This document shows positions 1 through 7,890 of a stretch of 55,721 nt of DNA, in pieces. The translations under genes and the position numbers were made by a program. Each line of letters starts with the position of its first letter. The first letter of the stretch is position 1. This DNA comes from Flavobacteriales bacterium. GTDB lineage: Bacteria > Bacteroidota > Bacteroidia > Flavobacteriales_D > Crocinitomicaceae. The stretch covers positions 1-55,721 of the forward strand of contig VFKM01000013.1 in NCBI GenBank assembly GCA_009885545.1, written 5' to 3'. The notes beneath the pieces were generated by a model. It was not told the DNA's origin. It was given only the letters and a program-made list of their open reading frames with translations, and did no database searches.

Positions 1-821
1 CGTCCTTCTTTTACAAATTTAGCCACATCAAATTGTGTTCTTCCATCTTCTAAATCGACTCCAGAAACAAATTTCTCTAAATCTTCTGCTTTCACAGGTT
101 TATTCAATTCAACATGGTAAATTTTGGAAGCTTTATGTCTTGGATGGGTTAATTTTTTTGCTAAATCACCATCGTTTGTAAATAACAAAAGCCCCGTTGT
201 TTCTCTATCCAATCTTCCGACTGGATAAATTCTTTCCCTGCACGCTTTATTTACAAGAGACATAACAGTTTTTCTTCCTAAAGGATCATCCATTGTTGTT
301 ATAAATCCTTTTGGCTTGTTTAGTAACACATATCGCTTCTTTTCTGCATTAATTGTTTCACCATCGTATTGCACGATATCACCAGGTTTGATTTTATAAC
401 CCAATTCCAACACAATTTGTCCATTGATTGAAACAACACCTGTTTCAATTAAAACATCGGCTTCACGGCGAGAACAAATACCAGCATTCGCCAAATATTT
501 ATTCAAGCGGATTTCAAGTTCGTTAAATGAAGGAAGAGGATCACCCTTCTTCGCTTTGTCTTTAAACTCAATATATTTTCGCTTATCTCGAGCAGAAACT
601 TCCTTCTTAGGTTTTGCGGATTCACTCGCTATATCACTAGGATCTTCTTTTTTGAATCCCTTTGGGAAATCTTTTTTGACATTTTTTGGTGCTTCTTTTT
701 TAGCGCCTTTGCTAAATGGAGATGCTTCTTTCTTTTTTGGTTTGAAAGAATCCTTTGTAGTTTTTGTGGAATTAGATCTCGATGTGCGAGATTTATCTCT
801 TCCGGTATTTTTTGTGTTCAT
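1..821 (-). CDS. rluB: Ribosomal large-subunit pseudouridine synthase, RluB/RsuA family (3' end outside window)
   Basis: Not in the ORF track because its stop lies beyond the left edge. I translated the minus strand from the ATG at 821. The first ~100 residues are a Lys/Ser/Thr-rich, probably disordered extension. An S4 RNA-binding domain follows (RLNKYLANAGICSRREAD), then the RsuA/RluB catalytic core with the signature GRLDRETTGLLLFTNDG, whose first Asp is the catalytic residue. RluB isomerises a uridine in helix 80-90 of 23S rRNA; RsuA acts on 16S rRNA, and the two are hard to separate by eye. A TACCTTTG element (CAAAGGTA at 841-848 on the plus strand) sits 20 nt upstream and suits a Bacteroidota -7 box. 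Confidence 0.9.
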   Translation of the reverse strand, partial: MNTKNTGRDKSRTSRSNSTKTTKDSFKPKKKEASPFSKGAKKEAPKNVKKDFPKGFKKEDPSDIASESAKPKKEVSARDKRKYIEFKDKAKKGDPLPSFNELEIRLNKYLANAGICSRREADVLIETGVVSINGQIVLELGYKIKPGDIVQYDGETINAEKKRYVLLNKPKGFITTMDDPLGRKTVMSLVNKACRERIYPVGRLDRETTGLLLFTNDGDLAKKLTHPRHKASKIYHVELNKPVKAEDLEKFVSGVDLEDGRTQFDVAKFVKEG

Positions 822-865
822 CACGAGCAGAATTATTTTACAAAGGTAGTTTAAAAAACTATTGG

Positions 866-1225
866 TTAAACTATTGGGCAAAAAGCATCTTCAATGTGTT
901 CAATTTGAGTGCGGTAAGAATTGTGAACAATTGAAACAATGTCAAATCTCGTTTCTTTATCAATCTCATTTTTACATATATATTGATTGGCAACTTGTAT
1001 TATTTGTCGTTGTTTAGATCTAGTAACAGCTCTCCAAGGTTCACCAATTTCTGCAGTTTGTCTCGTTTTCACTTCAACAACAACTATTTTCTCTCCATCT
1101 TGAGCGATGATATCTACTTCTAACTTTTTAAAGCGGTAATTTTTATCCAAAATTTGATATCCTTTTTTGCTTAAATAATGTTCAGCTAATGTTTCTCCAA
1201 ATATTCCTAACTCAGTATTGTTCAT
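866..1225 (-). CDS. YraN/UPF0102 family protein, nuclease-fold
   Basis: The protein of 119 residues starts at MNNTELGIFGETLAEHYL. The track's longer version adds 45 residues that lack family similarity and would overlap the divergent gene at 1321, so I use the internal ATG at 1225. The motifs are typical of UPF0102/YraN: GxxGExxAxxxLxxxGYxILxxNYR near the N-terminus, then a PD-(D/E)XK-like core, EVDIIAQDGEKIVVVEVKTR. Members are usually around 115-125 residues. The fold resembles Holliday-junction resolvases, but the cellular role is not settled. It lies just upstream of rluB on the same strand, with a 44-nt gap. Confidence 0.88.
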   Translation of the reverse strand: MNNTELGIFGETLAEHYLSKKGYQILDKNYRFKKLEVDIIAQDGEKIVVVEVKTRQTAEIGEPWRAVTRSKQRQIIQVANQYICKNEIDKETRFDIVSIVHNSYRTQIEHIEDAFCPIV

Positions 1226-1320
1226 GATTGACACTTCAAATTTTATGGTTCTATTGAAGTTAAGAAAATATTCTGAGACTAAAAACTGAACTAATCTTTT
1301 TGATGCATGTATTAAGGCAC

Positions 1321-1929
1321 ATGAATAAATTTTTAATCCTCTACAGTATTTTGATATCAACCACGCTTTTCAGCCAAGACAAAATTCTGTTTATTGGAAA
1401 TGTATCTCATATATGTTATGAAGATTCAGTTCAAACTATTGAATTAGCTTCTGATTTACCTGATACATTATCTGCTTATTCTGCAATTTTCATTTTCTCT
1501 TCTGCTCAGTCAATTTTGAATGAAAAAAAAATAGAGCAGCTTTTACAATTTTTAAATAGTGGAAATGGTCTTTATTTGGGGTCAGAAAATTGGCCACTTC
1601 AAGCTGAAAGTAATGTTATGACGCATCTACTTTTTTCTAAAACAACTTGGGGTGATTTCAATGAACCAAATGCAGTACTCACTGAGAAAGGAATTTTTGA
1701 AGAAATGAAATCGATTCCTGCAGGAACTACAACGGTGGCTTTTCCGTTAGATTATAGATTAAAAGTCGAAGCTTGGGTCAATGACGAACCTTTAATTTTG
1801 TCTGGAGAATGTTACAAAGGCAAGATTATAATTGATGGAGGTTATTCTAGATTTTATTGCACCATTAATAAAGAGACCAATAATAGCTATATGATGAATC
1901 AATTTATTGATTTTTTGACCAAACCTTAA
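1321..1929 (+). CDS. Secreted protein of unknown function
   Basis: I do not recognise a family. The track starts at 1300, but the ATG at 1321 gives a clean signal peptide (MNKFLILYSILISTTLFSQ) and a 202-residue product. The mature part has alternating beta-strand/helix patterns such as ILFIGN, AIFIFSS and GLYLGSENWPL, and ends with GKIIIDGGYSRFYC. This looks like a ThuA/GATase-like Rossmann-type domain; that is inference from the pattern only. It is divergent from yraN and ends 3 nt before the stop of convergent rnc. No T9SS sorting domain or membrane anchor is visible. Confidence 0.7.
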   Translation: MNKFLILYSILISTTLFSQDKILFIGNVSHICYEDSVQTIELASDLPDTLSAYSAIFIFSSAQSILNEKKIEQLLQFLNSGNGLYLGSENWPLQAESNVMTHLLFSKTTWGDFNEPNAVLTEKGIFEEMKSIPAGTTTVAFPLDYRLKVEAWVNDEPLILSGECYKGKIIIDGGYSRFYCTINKETNNSYMMNQFIDFLTKP

Positions 1930-1932
1930 TTA

Positions 1933-2652
1933 CTATATTTCTCCCATCAGTTGTAAGGTCTCCTTTGCAGCAGCTTGTTCAGCCATTTTCTTGGAAGAAC
2001 CTTTTCCTCTTCCATAATTGGTGTTATTGATATTCGCAATAACTGAATATTCCCAATTTCCTCCGATATTTTCTTCTGATAAGATGATGAAATCTAATTT
2101 CAATCTTTTTTTCTGACTCCAAATAAATAATTTGGATTTAAAATCTATTTCTTCTTCTAAAATTCTGTTCAAATCAACATACTTTCTAAAAATATGATGT
2201 TGAATGCTGTTTTTCACAGCTTCATATCCACCATCTAAATAAATCGCACCCATTAATGCTTCAAAAGCATTTCCTTCAATCGTAGCTAGGTTTATTGATC
2301 TTCCTTTGTGGTAATTAATTATGGTTCTTAGTTCCATTGTTTCAGCAATTTCTCCAAGTGTCTTACGACTCACCACTTTCGACTTAATTTTTGTCAAATA
2401 GCCTTCATCTTCTGACGGAAATCGTTGATATAAATATTCCGCGATAACAGCGTCTAATATTGCATCACCTAAAAATTCCAGCCGTTCGTTTGAAGTATCT
2501 GTAGCGCTATTACTTAAAGATTTGTGTGTAACGGCTTGTTGAAAAAAGGATAAGTCTTTTGGTCGGTAACCAAACCGTTGCAAAATGAATCGAATTAACT
2601 CCAACTCACTTTGTGAGCGTTTCTTTTGTAAGAATGAGAATTTCAGATTCAA
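1933..2652 (-). CDS. rnc: Ribonuclease III
   Basis: A 239-residue double-strand-specific endoribonuclease that processes rRNA precursors and structured mRNAs in the cytoplasm. The N-terminal RIIID domain carries the signature NERLEFLGDAILDAVIAEYLY with its metal-binding acidic residues, and the second acidic cluster is in EGNAFEALMGAIYLDGG. A C-terminal dsRNA-binding domain spans roughly residues 165-235 (DFKSKLFIWSQ ... GRGKGSSKKMAEQAAAKETL). The start codon directly abuts the stop of fabF (0-nt gap), so the two are very likely translated from one mRNA. Linkage of acpP, fabF and rnc is widespread in bacteria. Confidence 0.97.
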   Translation of the reverse strand: MNLKFSFLQKKRSQSELELIRFILQRFGYRPKDLSFFQQAVTHKSLSNSATDTSNERLEFLGDAILDAVIAEYLYQRFPSEDEGYLTKIKSKVVSRKTLGEIAETMELRTIINYHKGRSINLATIEGNAFEALMGAIYLDGGYEAVKNSIQHHIFRKYVDLNRILEEEIDFKSKLFIWSQKKRLKLDFIILSEENIGGNWEYSVIANINNTNYGRGKGSSKKMAEQAAAKETLQLMGEI

Positions 2653-3906
2653 TTATCCGTTAAATTTCTTCATTATAACACTTGTATTGTGCCCGCCAAA
2701 TCCAAAGGTATTCGAAATAGCAACATTCACAGTACGTTTTTGTGCTTCATTGAAAGTGAAATTCAATTTTGGATCAAATTCCGGATCATTAGTAAAATGA
2801 TTTATTGTTGGAGGAACGATATCATATTTACACGCCATAATACATGCAATTGCCTCAATAGCCCCAGCTGCACCGAGAAGGTGGCCTGTCATTGATTTTG
2901 TTGAACTTATATTCAACTTATAAGCATGATCGCCGAATACAGCTTGAATCGCTTTTACTTCAGCAATATCTCCTAGTGGAGTTGATGTACCATGAACATT
3001 CACATAATCAATAGCTGAAGGATCAATATTTGCATCTTCTAGAGCTGCAAGCATTGTATTTTTCGCTCCTAAACCATCTGGATGAGGAGCAGTCATATGA
3101 TAAGCATCACCCGACATTCCACCACCGATCATTTCAGCATAAATTTTTGCTCCACGTTTCATTGCGTGCTCATACTCTTCCAGAATTAAGGCCCCACTGC
3201 CTTCACCTAAAACAAAACCATCACGGTCTAAATCAAAAGGACGAGAAGCTGTTTCTGGTGATTCATTTCTTGTAGAAAGCGCTCTTAACGCATTGAATCC
3301 TCCCATTCCCATTTCATTAACTGCAGCTTCAGAACCTCCCGTAACAAAAGCATCAGCTTTTCCTAAACGGATGTAATTGAATGCATCAATAATGGCATTG
3401 GTTGCTGAAGCACAAGCCGAAACAGTAACGAAGTTAGGTCCGCGCAATCCATACTTAATTGAAATATGACCTGCAGCAATATCTGCAATCATTTTTGGAA
3501 TAAAGAAAGGATTGAAACGAGGAGTACCATCTCCAGAGAAAAAATTTTGTGACTCATCTTGGAATGTTTTAAGTCCTCCAATTCCTGAACCCCAAATAAC
3601 ACCTATTCGGTCTAAATTTGGGTTTGAATCTAATAGTGCAGAATCCGCCATAGCTTCCGTTGCGGAAACCATAGCGTACTGCGAAAATTGGTCTAATTTC
3701 CTTGCTTCTTTCTTATCGATAAATTCTTCGACATCGAAATTTTTAATTTCGCAAGCAAATTGTGTTTTAAACAAAGTTGCATCGAATTGTTTGATTGGTG
3801 CAGCACCACTTGTTCCTTTTAGCAACGCATCCCAGTATTCACCTAATGTGTTTCCAATAGGCGTAAGCGCACCCATACCTGTAACAACAACTCTTTTTAA
3901 TTCCAT
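2653..3906 (-). CDS. fabF: 3-oxoacyl-[acyl-carrier-protein] synthase II
   Basis: The condensing enzyme of type II fatty acid elongation; it joins malonyl-ACP to acyl-ACP. The 417-residue length fits FabF (usually 410-415). The Cys-His-His triad is visible: nucleophile Cys165 in VSACASATNAI, the first His in VHGTSTPLGD and the second in STKSMTGHLLGAAGA. The glycine-rich C-terminal motif SNTFGFGGHNTSV is intact. It sits 35 nt downstream of acpP, its carrier protein, and abuts rnc. Transcription probably begins upstream of acpP. Confidence 0.98.
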   Translation of the reverse strand: MELKRVVVTGMGALTPIGNTLGEYWDALLKGTSGAAPIKQFDATLFKTQFACEIKNFDVEEFIDKKEARKLDQFSQYAMVSATEAMADSALLDSNPNLDRIGVIWGSGIGGLKTFQDESQNFFSGDGTPRFNPFFIPKMIADIAAGHISIKYGLRGPNFVTVSACASATNAIIDAFNYIRLGKADAFVTGGSEAAVNEMGMGGFNALRALSTRNESPETASRPFDLDRDGFVLGEGSGALILEEYEHAMKRGAKIYAEMIGGGMSGDAYHMTAPHPDGLGAKNTMLAALEDANIDPSAIDYVNVHGTSTPLGDIAEVKAIQAVFGDHAYKLNISSTKSMTGHLLGAAGAIEAIACIMACKYDIVPPTINHFTNDPEFDPKLNFTFNEAQKRTVNVAISNTFGFGGHNTSVIMKKFNG

Positions 3907-3941
3907 AGAGAAATTCTTTGTAAAACCAATAACTATTTCAA

Positions 3942-4178
3942 TTAGTTAGCGTTCTCTTCAATATAAGAAACCGCGTCACCTACTGTTTGAATGTTTTCAG
4001 CTTGATCATCAGGAATTGCAATATTGAATTCTTTTTCGAATTCCATAATCAATTCTACTGTGTCTAGAGAGTCAGCTCCTAGATCATTTGTAAAAGACGC
4101 TTCGTTAGTTACTTCGGTCTCTTCAACTCCTAATTTATCTACGATAATAGAAATTACTTTTGCTTTGATATCAGACAT
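3942..4178 (-). CDS. acpP: Acyl carrier protein
   Basis: A small acidic four-helix carrier of 78 residues. The phosphopantetheine attachment site is Ser37 in [17 protein letters not shown], the universal ACP motif. It carries growing acyl chains between the fatty-acid synthase enzymes, including the FabF encoded next. It is the first gene of the acpP-fabF-rnc unit; upstream on the minus strand a TTTGCAC sequence resembles the tail of a Bacteroidota promoter but lacks a full TANNTTTG box. Confidence 0.98.
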   Translation of the reverse strand: MSDIKAKVISIIVDKLGVEETEVTNEASFTNDLGADSLDTVELIMEFEKEFNIAIPDDQAENIQTVGDAVSYIEENAN

Positions 4179-4244
4179 TACTTATTAATTTAAGGGTTAA
4201 TCAGGGTGCAAAGAAAAAAACAATGCACTAGAAAACAAAATTAT

Positions 4245-4916
4245 TTACTCATATAATTCAATTACTTGCTTTTTTCCTTTTCTTTTTAGGTTGGGAATAC
4301 GTGCATTTTCGGCTGGATAACCTATTGGAATCAGTAAAAATGGTCGTTCATTAATTGGGCGATTTAAAGCTTTGGCGATAAAATTCATTGGGCTTGGAGT
4401 ATGTGTAAGCGCCACTAAACCAACGTTATGAACAGCTAACAGCAACATTCCGACAGCAATTCCAACTGATTCAGCAACATAATAATTGGTTTGTTTTTCT
4501 TCACTTTCTCCTATATCATAAACCTTTTTCATGACTACAACAATCCAAGGGGCGATGTCGATAAATTCTTTTTCCCAATTTGTACCTAAAGGAGCCAAAT
4601 CATTTTTCCATTCGTCCGACATTCTTCCATTATAGGAAATGAATTCCTCTTCTTCAGCCAGTTTTCTTAAGGCGGATTTCAAACCTTTGTTTGATATTAA
4701 ACAAAAGGTCCATGGTTGTTTGTGCGCGCCAGAAGGAGCTGTAGAGGCTGTCATGATCAAATTTTCCATAATTTCTACAGGCACTTGTTTTGAAGAGAAA
4801 TCTCGAACAGACCTTCTTTTATCCGCCCAATTATAAAATTCTTGAGATTTCTTCAACATCTCTTCTTCCAAAAATCTTTCTCCTTCAAAAGGAATAAAAT
4901 CCAAATCTGTTTCCAT
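4245..4916 (-). CDS. Nitroreductase-superfamily flavoprotein, iodotyrosine deiodinase (IYD)-like
   Basis: An FMN-dependent protein of 223 residues. The nitroreductase fold shows FMN-binding RRSVRDF (residues 34-40) and TAPSGAHKQPW (59-69). It matches animal IYD far better than generic nitroreductases. The active-site lid EEEEFISYNGRM...GTNWEK supplies Glu91, Tyr95 and Lys116, spaced exactly like the Glu/Tyr/Lys that bind the iodotyrosine zwitterion in mammalian IYD (E153, Y157, K178 as I recall them). The C-terminal IGYPAENARIPNLKRK also matches. Unlike animal IYD there is no N-terminal membrane anchor. IYD homologues are known from Bacteroidota such as Haliscomenobacter. The natural substrate here is unknown; reductive dehalogenation of halotyrosines is the inferred activity. 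Confidence 0.82.
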   Translation of the reverse strand: METDLDFIPFEGERFLEEEMLKKSQEFYNWADKRRSVRDFSSKQVPVEIMENLIMTASTAPSGAHKQPWTFCLISNKGLKSALRKLAEEEEFISYNGRMSDEWKNDLAPLGTNWEKEFIDIAPWIVVVMKKVYDIGESEEKQTNYYVAESVGIAVGMLLLAVHNVGLVALTHTPSPMNFIAKALNRPINERPFLLIPIGYPAENARIPNLKRKGKKQVIELYE

Positions 4917-4937
4917 CCGCTAATTTTAATTCTTTAT

Positions 4938-4969
4938 TTGTTAAATGTAATAGATACTTTCTAAATTTG
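4938..4969 (+). promoter_or_regulatory. Candidate promoter for purN-marC
   Basis: TTG (4938-4940), a 21-nt spacer, then TAAATTTG (4962-4969). This fits the TTG-N17-23-TANNTTTG form described for Flavobacterium promoters. The -7 box ends only 4 nt before the ATG of purN, so the transcript would be leaderless or nearly so. Confidence 0.6.
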
Positions 4970-4973
4970 CACT

Positions 4974-5558
4974 ATGATTAAAAAGCGATTGGCACTCTTT
5001 ATTTCTGGAGCGGGCAGCAATGCCTTGAATATTATTGATTATTTCCAAAATCATTCACAAATTGAAGTTGGTTTTGTATTATCAAACAATGAAAATTCGC
5101 CAGCTATTGCAGCAAGTAAAGCAAAATCTATTGATGTTTTTGTTTGTTCAAATAATCAAGTTTTAGACAGTAAATATTTAATTGATTTGTGTCAAGATCA
5201 ATCAATTGATTATATAATTTTAGCTGGATATTTGAAACTAATTCCGGTTGATTTTATCCAACGTTACTCGGATCGAATTATCAATGTTCATCCTTCTCTT
5301 TTGCCTAAATATGGTGGAAAAGGAATGTATGGTGAAAATGTGCACAATGCAGTTTTAGCGGCTAATGAATCAGAATCGGGAATCAGCATTCATCTTGTAA
5401 ACGAAAAATTTGACGAAGGAAGATTGTTAGCGCAATTTCATTGTCATTTGTCGGATGAGGATTCTCTAGCTTCGTTAAAGAAAAAAATAGCTTATTTGGA
5501 ACATTCGTATTTTCCAGCTGTAATTGAAAAAACCATTTTATCTGAAAATTATGTATGA
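4974..5558 (+). CDS. purN: Phosphoribosylglycinamide formyltransferase (GART)
   Basis: The third step of purine synthesis: it transfers a formyl group from 10-formyl-THF to GAR. The 194-residue length matches PurN (about 190-210). Visible motifs are ISGAGSNALNII (phosphate-binding loop), NVHPSLLPKYGGKGMYG with catalytic His106, and the formyl-folate Asp in NEKFDEGRLLAQ. The gene overlaps the next reading frame by 8 nt. The later pathway enzyme purH lies far away at 47.8 kb, so the purine genes are dispersed here. Confidence 0.96.
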   Translation: MIKKRLALFISGAGSNALNIIDYFQNHSQIEVGFVLSNNENSPAIAASKAKSIDVFVCSNNQVLDSKYLIDLCQDQSIDYIILAGYLKLIPVDFIQRYSDRIINVHPSLLPKYGGKGMYGENVHNAVLAANESESGISIHLVNEKFDEGRLLAQFHCHLSDEDSLASLKKKIAYLEHSYFPAVIEKTILSENYV

Positions 5559-6141
5559 CTATTTTAATGGTTTTAGTTGGGGCGAAATCTTCAAAGCTAC
5601 AACCGTCCTTTTTGCTGTAATTGATATTGTTGGATCAGTTCCTATTATCATCAAGCTGAAAGAATCTGCTGGCATGCTTCATGAAGCACGCACAAGTACA
5701 GTTTCATTCTTTATCATGCTTGGGTTTTTAATATTAGGAGAAAGTATCTTGAAACTGTTTGGCGTTTCTATTGAAGCATTTGCTGTTGCTGGAGCGCTTA
5801 TATTATTTGCAATGGCCTTAGAGATGATTCTAGGAATTCGTTTATTTAGAGATGAAATTAGCGGCAAAACTGCTAGTATTGTGCCTTTAGCTTTTCCAAT
5901 AATTGCTGGAGCTGGAACAATGACCACACTTGTCTCTTTAAAAGCAGAATTTGATAACATCAACATTATTATTGCCATAATTATTAATGTTATTATTATA
6001 TATTTAGTGTTAAAATCTACCAAAAAAATAGAATCAATTCTTGGAGAAGGGGGTATCGCCATTCTCAAGAAAGTGTTTGGAATAATACTTCTTGCGATTG
6101 CTGTGAAGCTTTTTGCAACGAATTTAAAGGTGTTAATGTAA
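5551..6141 (+). CDS. MarC/UPF0056 family inner-membrane protein
   Basis: The track starts at a non-ATG codon (5524) deep inside purN; the ATG at 5551 (MYDYFNGFSWGEIF) is the likelier start and still overlaps purN by 8 nt, giving 196 residues. Six hydrophobic segments and the family pattern (FAVIDIVGSVPIII, AVAGALILFAMALEMI, LAFPIIAGAGTMTTL) mark a MarC family integral membrane protein. E. coli MarC was once linked to multiple antibiotic resistance but this has not held up, so no substrate can be named. Translational coupling with purN is likely. Confidence 0.9.
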   Translation: MYDYFNGFSWGEIFKATTVLFAVIDIVGSVPIIIKLKESAGMLHEARTSTVSFFIMLGFLILGESILKLFGVSIEAFAVAGALILFAMALEMILGIRLFRDEISGKTASIVPLAFPIIAGAGTMTTLVSLKAEFDNINIIIAIIINVIIIYLVLKSTKKIESILGEGGIAILKKVFGIILLAIAVKLFATNLKVLM

Positions 6142-6151
6142 TTGCAAAGAT

Positions 6152-7849
6152 TTAATTCGGCGAAAACGTTCCTTCACCTTCCCTTACTTCCATACCAAAT
6201 GCGAATTTTTTCTCAGAGATGATTTTACCTTTTTCGTCGTACACGATAAAGCGTCCATGCTTTTGACCGTCTTTAAAGTCCATTTCTTCCAAAAGAGCGC
6301 CTTTTCTATCGTACATCTTCATTGTACCGTTCAATTCTCCATCCTTGTATTGAGATACAACCGCTGGTGTTCTTCCTCCTGGATAATAAGCAATCCATTC
6401 TCCGTCCTTTTGTCCCTCTTTGTAATTTCCTTCTTCGGTTTTTTTGAAATCTTTGCTGGAAAAAGAAGAAGACAATCCATCTTTTTTACTGTCTAAACGT
6501 ACACGATCTTTCAAAATTTCATCTTCGAATTTTGACTTCTCCTTAAAAATTTTATAATTCACAACTTCCTTTGGTTTCCCATTATCAAAATAATCTATCC
6601 ATTCATCAACTTTTAAATTGTCTTCATATTTTCCTGATAACTTCAGTTTCCCCGTGTCATAAAATGAAGTCCATTCGTCGTTTAACAGACCATTTTTAAA
6701 ATTCGCTTTATTCTTTAACGTGCCATTTTCCCAATAATTCAACCATTCACCTTCTTCTTTTCCTTCCTTGTAATCACCTTTCATCAATAATGTTCCGTCT
6801 TCATACCACGTTTGCCAAGTTCCATCTTTAAGGTCATTTTTAAAACTCCCGTCTTTGAATTTTTTGCCATTTTGATATAAATATGTCCACTGTCCAGATT
6901 TTAAGCCTTCCTTGTAATGTGCGTTGTATGATAATTCGCCTGTTGGGTACCAATATGTCCAATCACCATGTTGGAGATCATTTTGAAACGACCCTTCCAT
7001 ATCACGATTACCAGTATTTGTATACCATTTCCATACACCTTCTTTTTTACCATCTTTATAATAACCAAAAACATTCAATTTTTTGTTATCGTAGAAATAG
7101 CTGTATTCTCCATTTAAAACGCCATTCTTGTAATTACTGATCTTTTCAGTTTCTCCTGTGTAATATGCGTATGTCCAGGTACTGTCTTTTTCTCCATTCT
7201 TGAAAAATCCGATCAGCGTATTATAACCATAAATACTAATTTCTTCAAAAGGACCATCCTTCAATCCATCTTTATAATTGTACCATTCTTTAACTGTTCC
7301 AGTAGTGTAATAGGTAGATAATTCTCCAGTGCCTTCAATTATTGTTTGTGTGTGGTCTGGATCAGATAACCAAAATGCCATTACATAGTTTACACCACCT
7401 TTAACTTCTTCAATTGACTTTTCTCTTCCGTCAAAATAATAATATGTCCATTTGTTTATAGGTTGATCTAATTTATATTGCCCTACAATTGAAAGCTTCC
7501 CGTTTTCAAACCATTCTTTGTAAGTGCTATCTTGTTGGTTTAAATAGAAATATCCTTCTTGTTTTAATTTTTTATTGGAATAATAGAACACTGTTTTTCC
7601 GTGTAACATGTCCTTATAATAATTACGTTCTTCCTCTAATACTCCCAAACGATCATAATAAAGCCATTTACCATGTTTTTCTGTAGTTTCTCCAGTTTCA
7701 TCTTTAAAATAAGCACCAGATGCCTGAAGTTGCGTTTTATTAAAATCCCAAAAAAGACTTGTTTTTTTTGTGAGATTCTCTTTTAAAATCACCTGACAAA
7801 AACTGATTGAAAAAGACATCAAAAAGAGGATGGAGAGAATTATTTTCAT
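6152..7849 (-). CDS. Secreted MORN-repeat (YwqK-type) protein
   Basis: A 565-residue protein with an N-terminal signal peptide (MKIILSILFLMSFSISFCQ) followed by almost nothing but ~22-residue MORN/YwqK-type repeats: W.YY..G.L...G.YK.G...G.W, well over a dozen copies. The repeats form beta-hairpin ladders. Databases often call such proteins 'YwqK family antitoxin', but there is no partner toxin next to it and the signal peptide puts it in the periplasm or outer membrane. Similar proteins are very common in Bacteroidota with no proven role. It is convergent with marC (10-nt gap). No sorting domain is seen. Confidence 0.88.
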   Translation of the reverse strand: MKIILSILFLMSFSISFCQVILKENLTKKTSLFWDFNKTQLQASGAYFKDETGETTEKHGKWLYYDRLGVLEEERNYYKDMLHGKTVFYYSNKKLKQEGYFYLNQQDSTYKEWFENGKLSIVGQYKLDQPINKWTYYYFDGREKSIEEVKGGVNYVMAFWLSDPDHTQTIIEGTGELSTYYTTGTVKEWYNYKDGLKDGPFEEISIYGYNTLIGFFKNGEKDSTWTYAYYTGETEKISNYKNGVLNGEYSYFYDNKKLNVFGYYKDGKKEGVWKWYTNTGNRDMEGSFQNDLQHGDWTYWYPTGELSYNAHYKEGLKSGQWTYLYQNGKKFKDGSFKNDLKDGTWQTWYEDGTLLMKGDYKEGKEEGEWLNYWENGTLKNKANFKNGLLNDEWTSFYDTGKLKLSGKYEDNLKVDEWIDYFDNGKPKEVVNYKIFKEKSKFEDEILKDRVRLDSKKDGLSSSFSSKDFKKTEEGNYKEGQKDGEWIAYYPGGRTPAVVSQYKDGELNGTMKMYDRKGALLEEMDFKDGQKHGRFIVYDEKGKIISEKKFAFGMEVREGEGTFSPN

Positions 7850-7890
7850 ATTAAAATATTAGAAAAATATAATTTGATAAAGCCTAAATG

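Noticed and set aside
424-849. Plus-strand 141-residue ORF at the left end
   Set aside because: It is the antisense shadow of the rluB frame, which shows clear S4 and catalytic motifs.
1226-1360. Longer YraN start in the track
   Set aside because: The extra 45 residues lack family similarity and overlap the divergent gene; the internal ATG matches the usual family length.
3512-3949. 145-residue plus-strand ORF over fabF
   Set aside because: Opposite-strand shadow of fabF with no coding features of its own.
5679-6068. 129-residue minus-strand ORF over marC
   Set aside because: Shadow ORF rich in Ile and Met arising from the hydrophobic marC codons.
6152-7849. Toxin-antitoxin system suggested by the YwqK-type repeats
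   Set aside because: The protein has a signal peptide, and neither neighbour (MarC, LysE) is a toxin.
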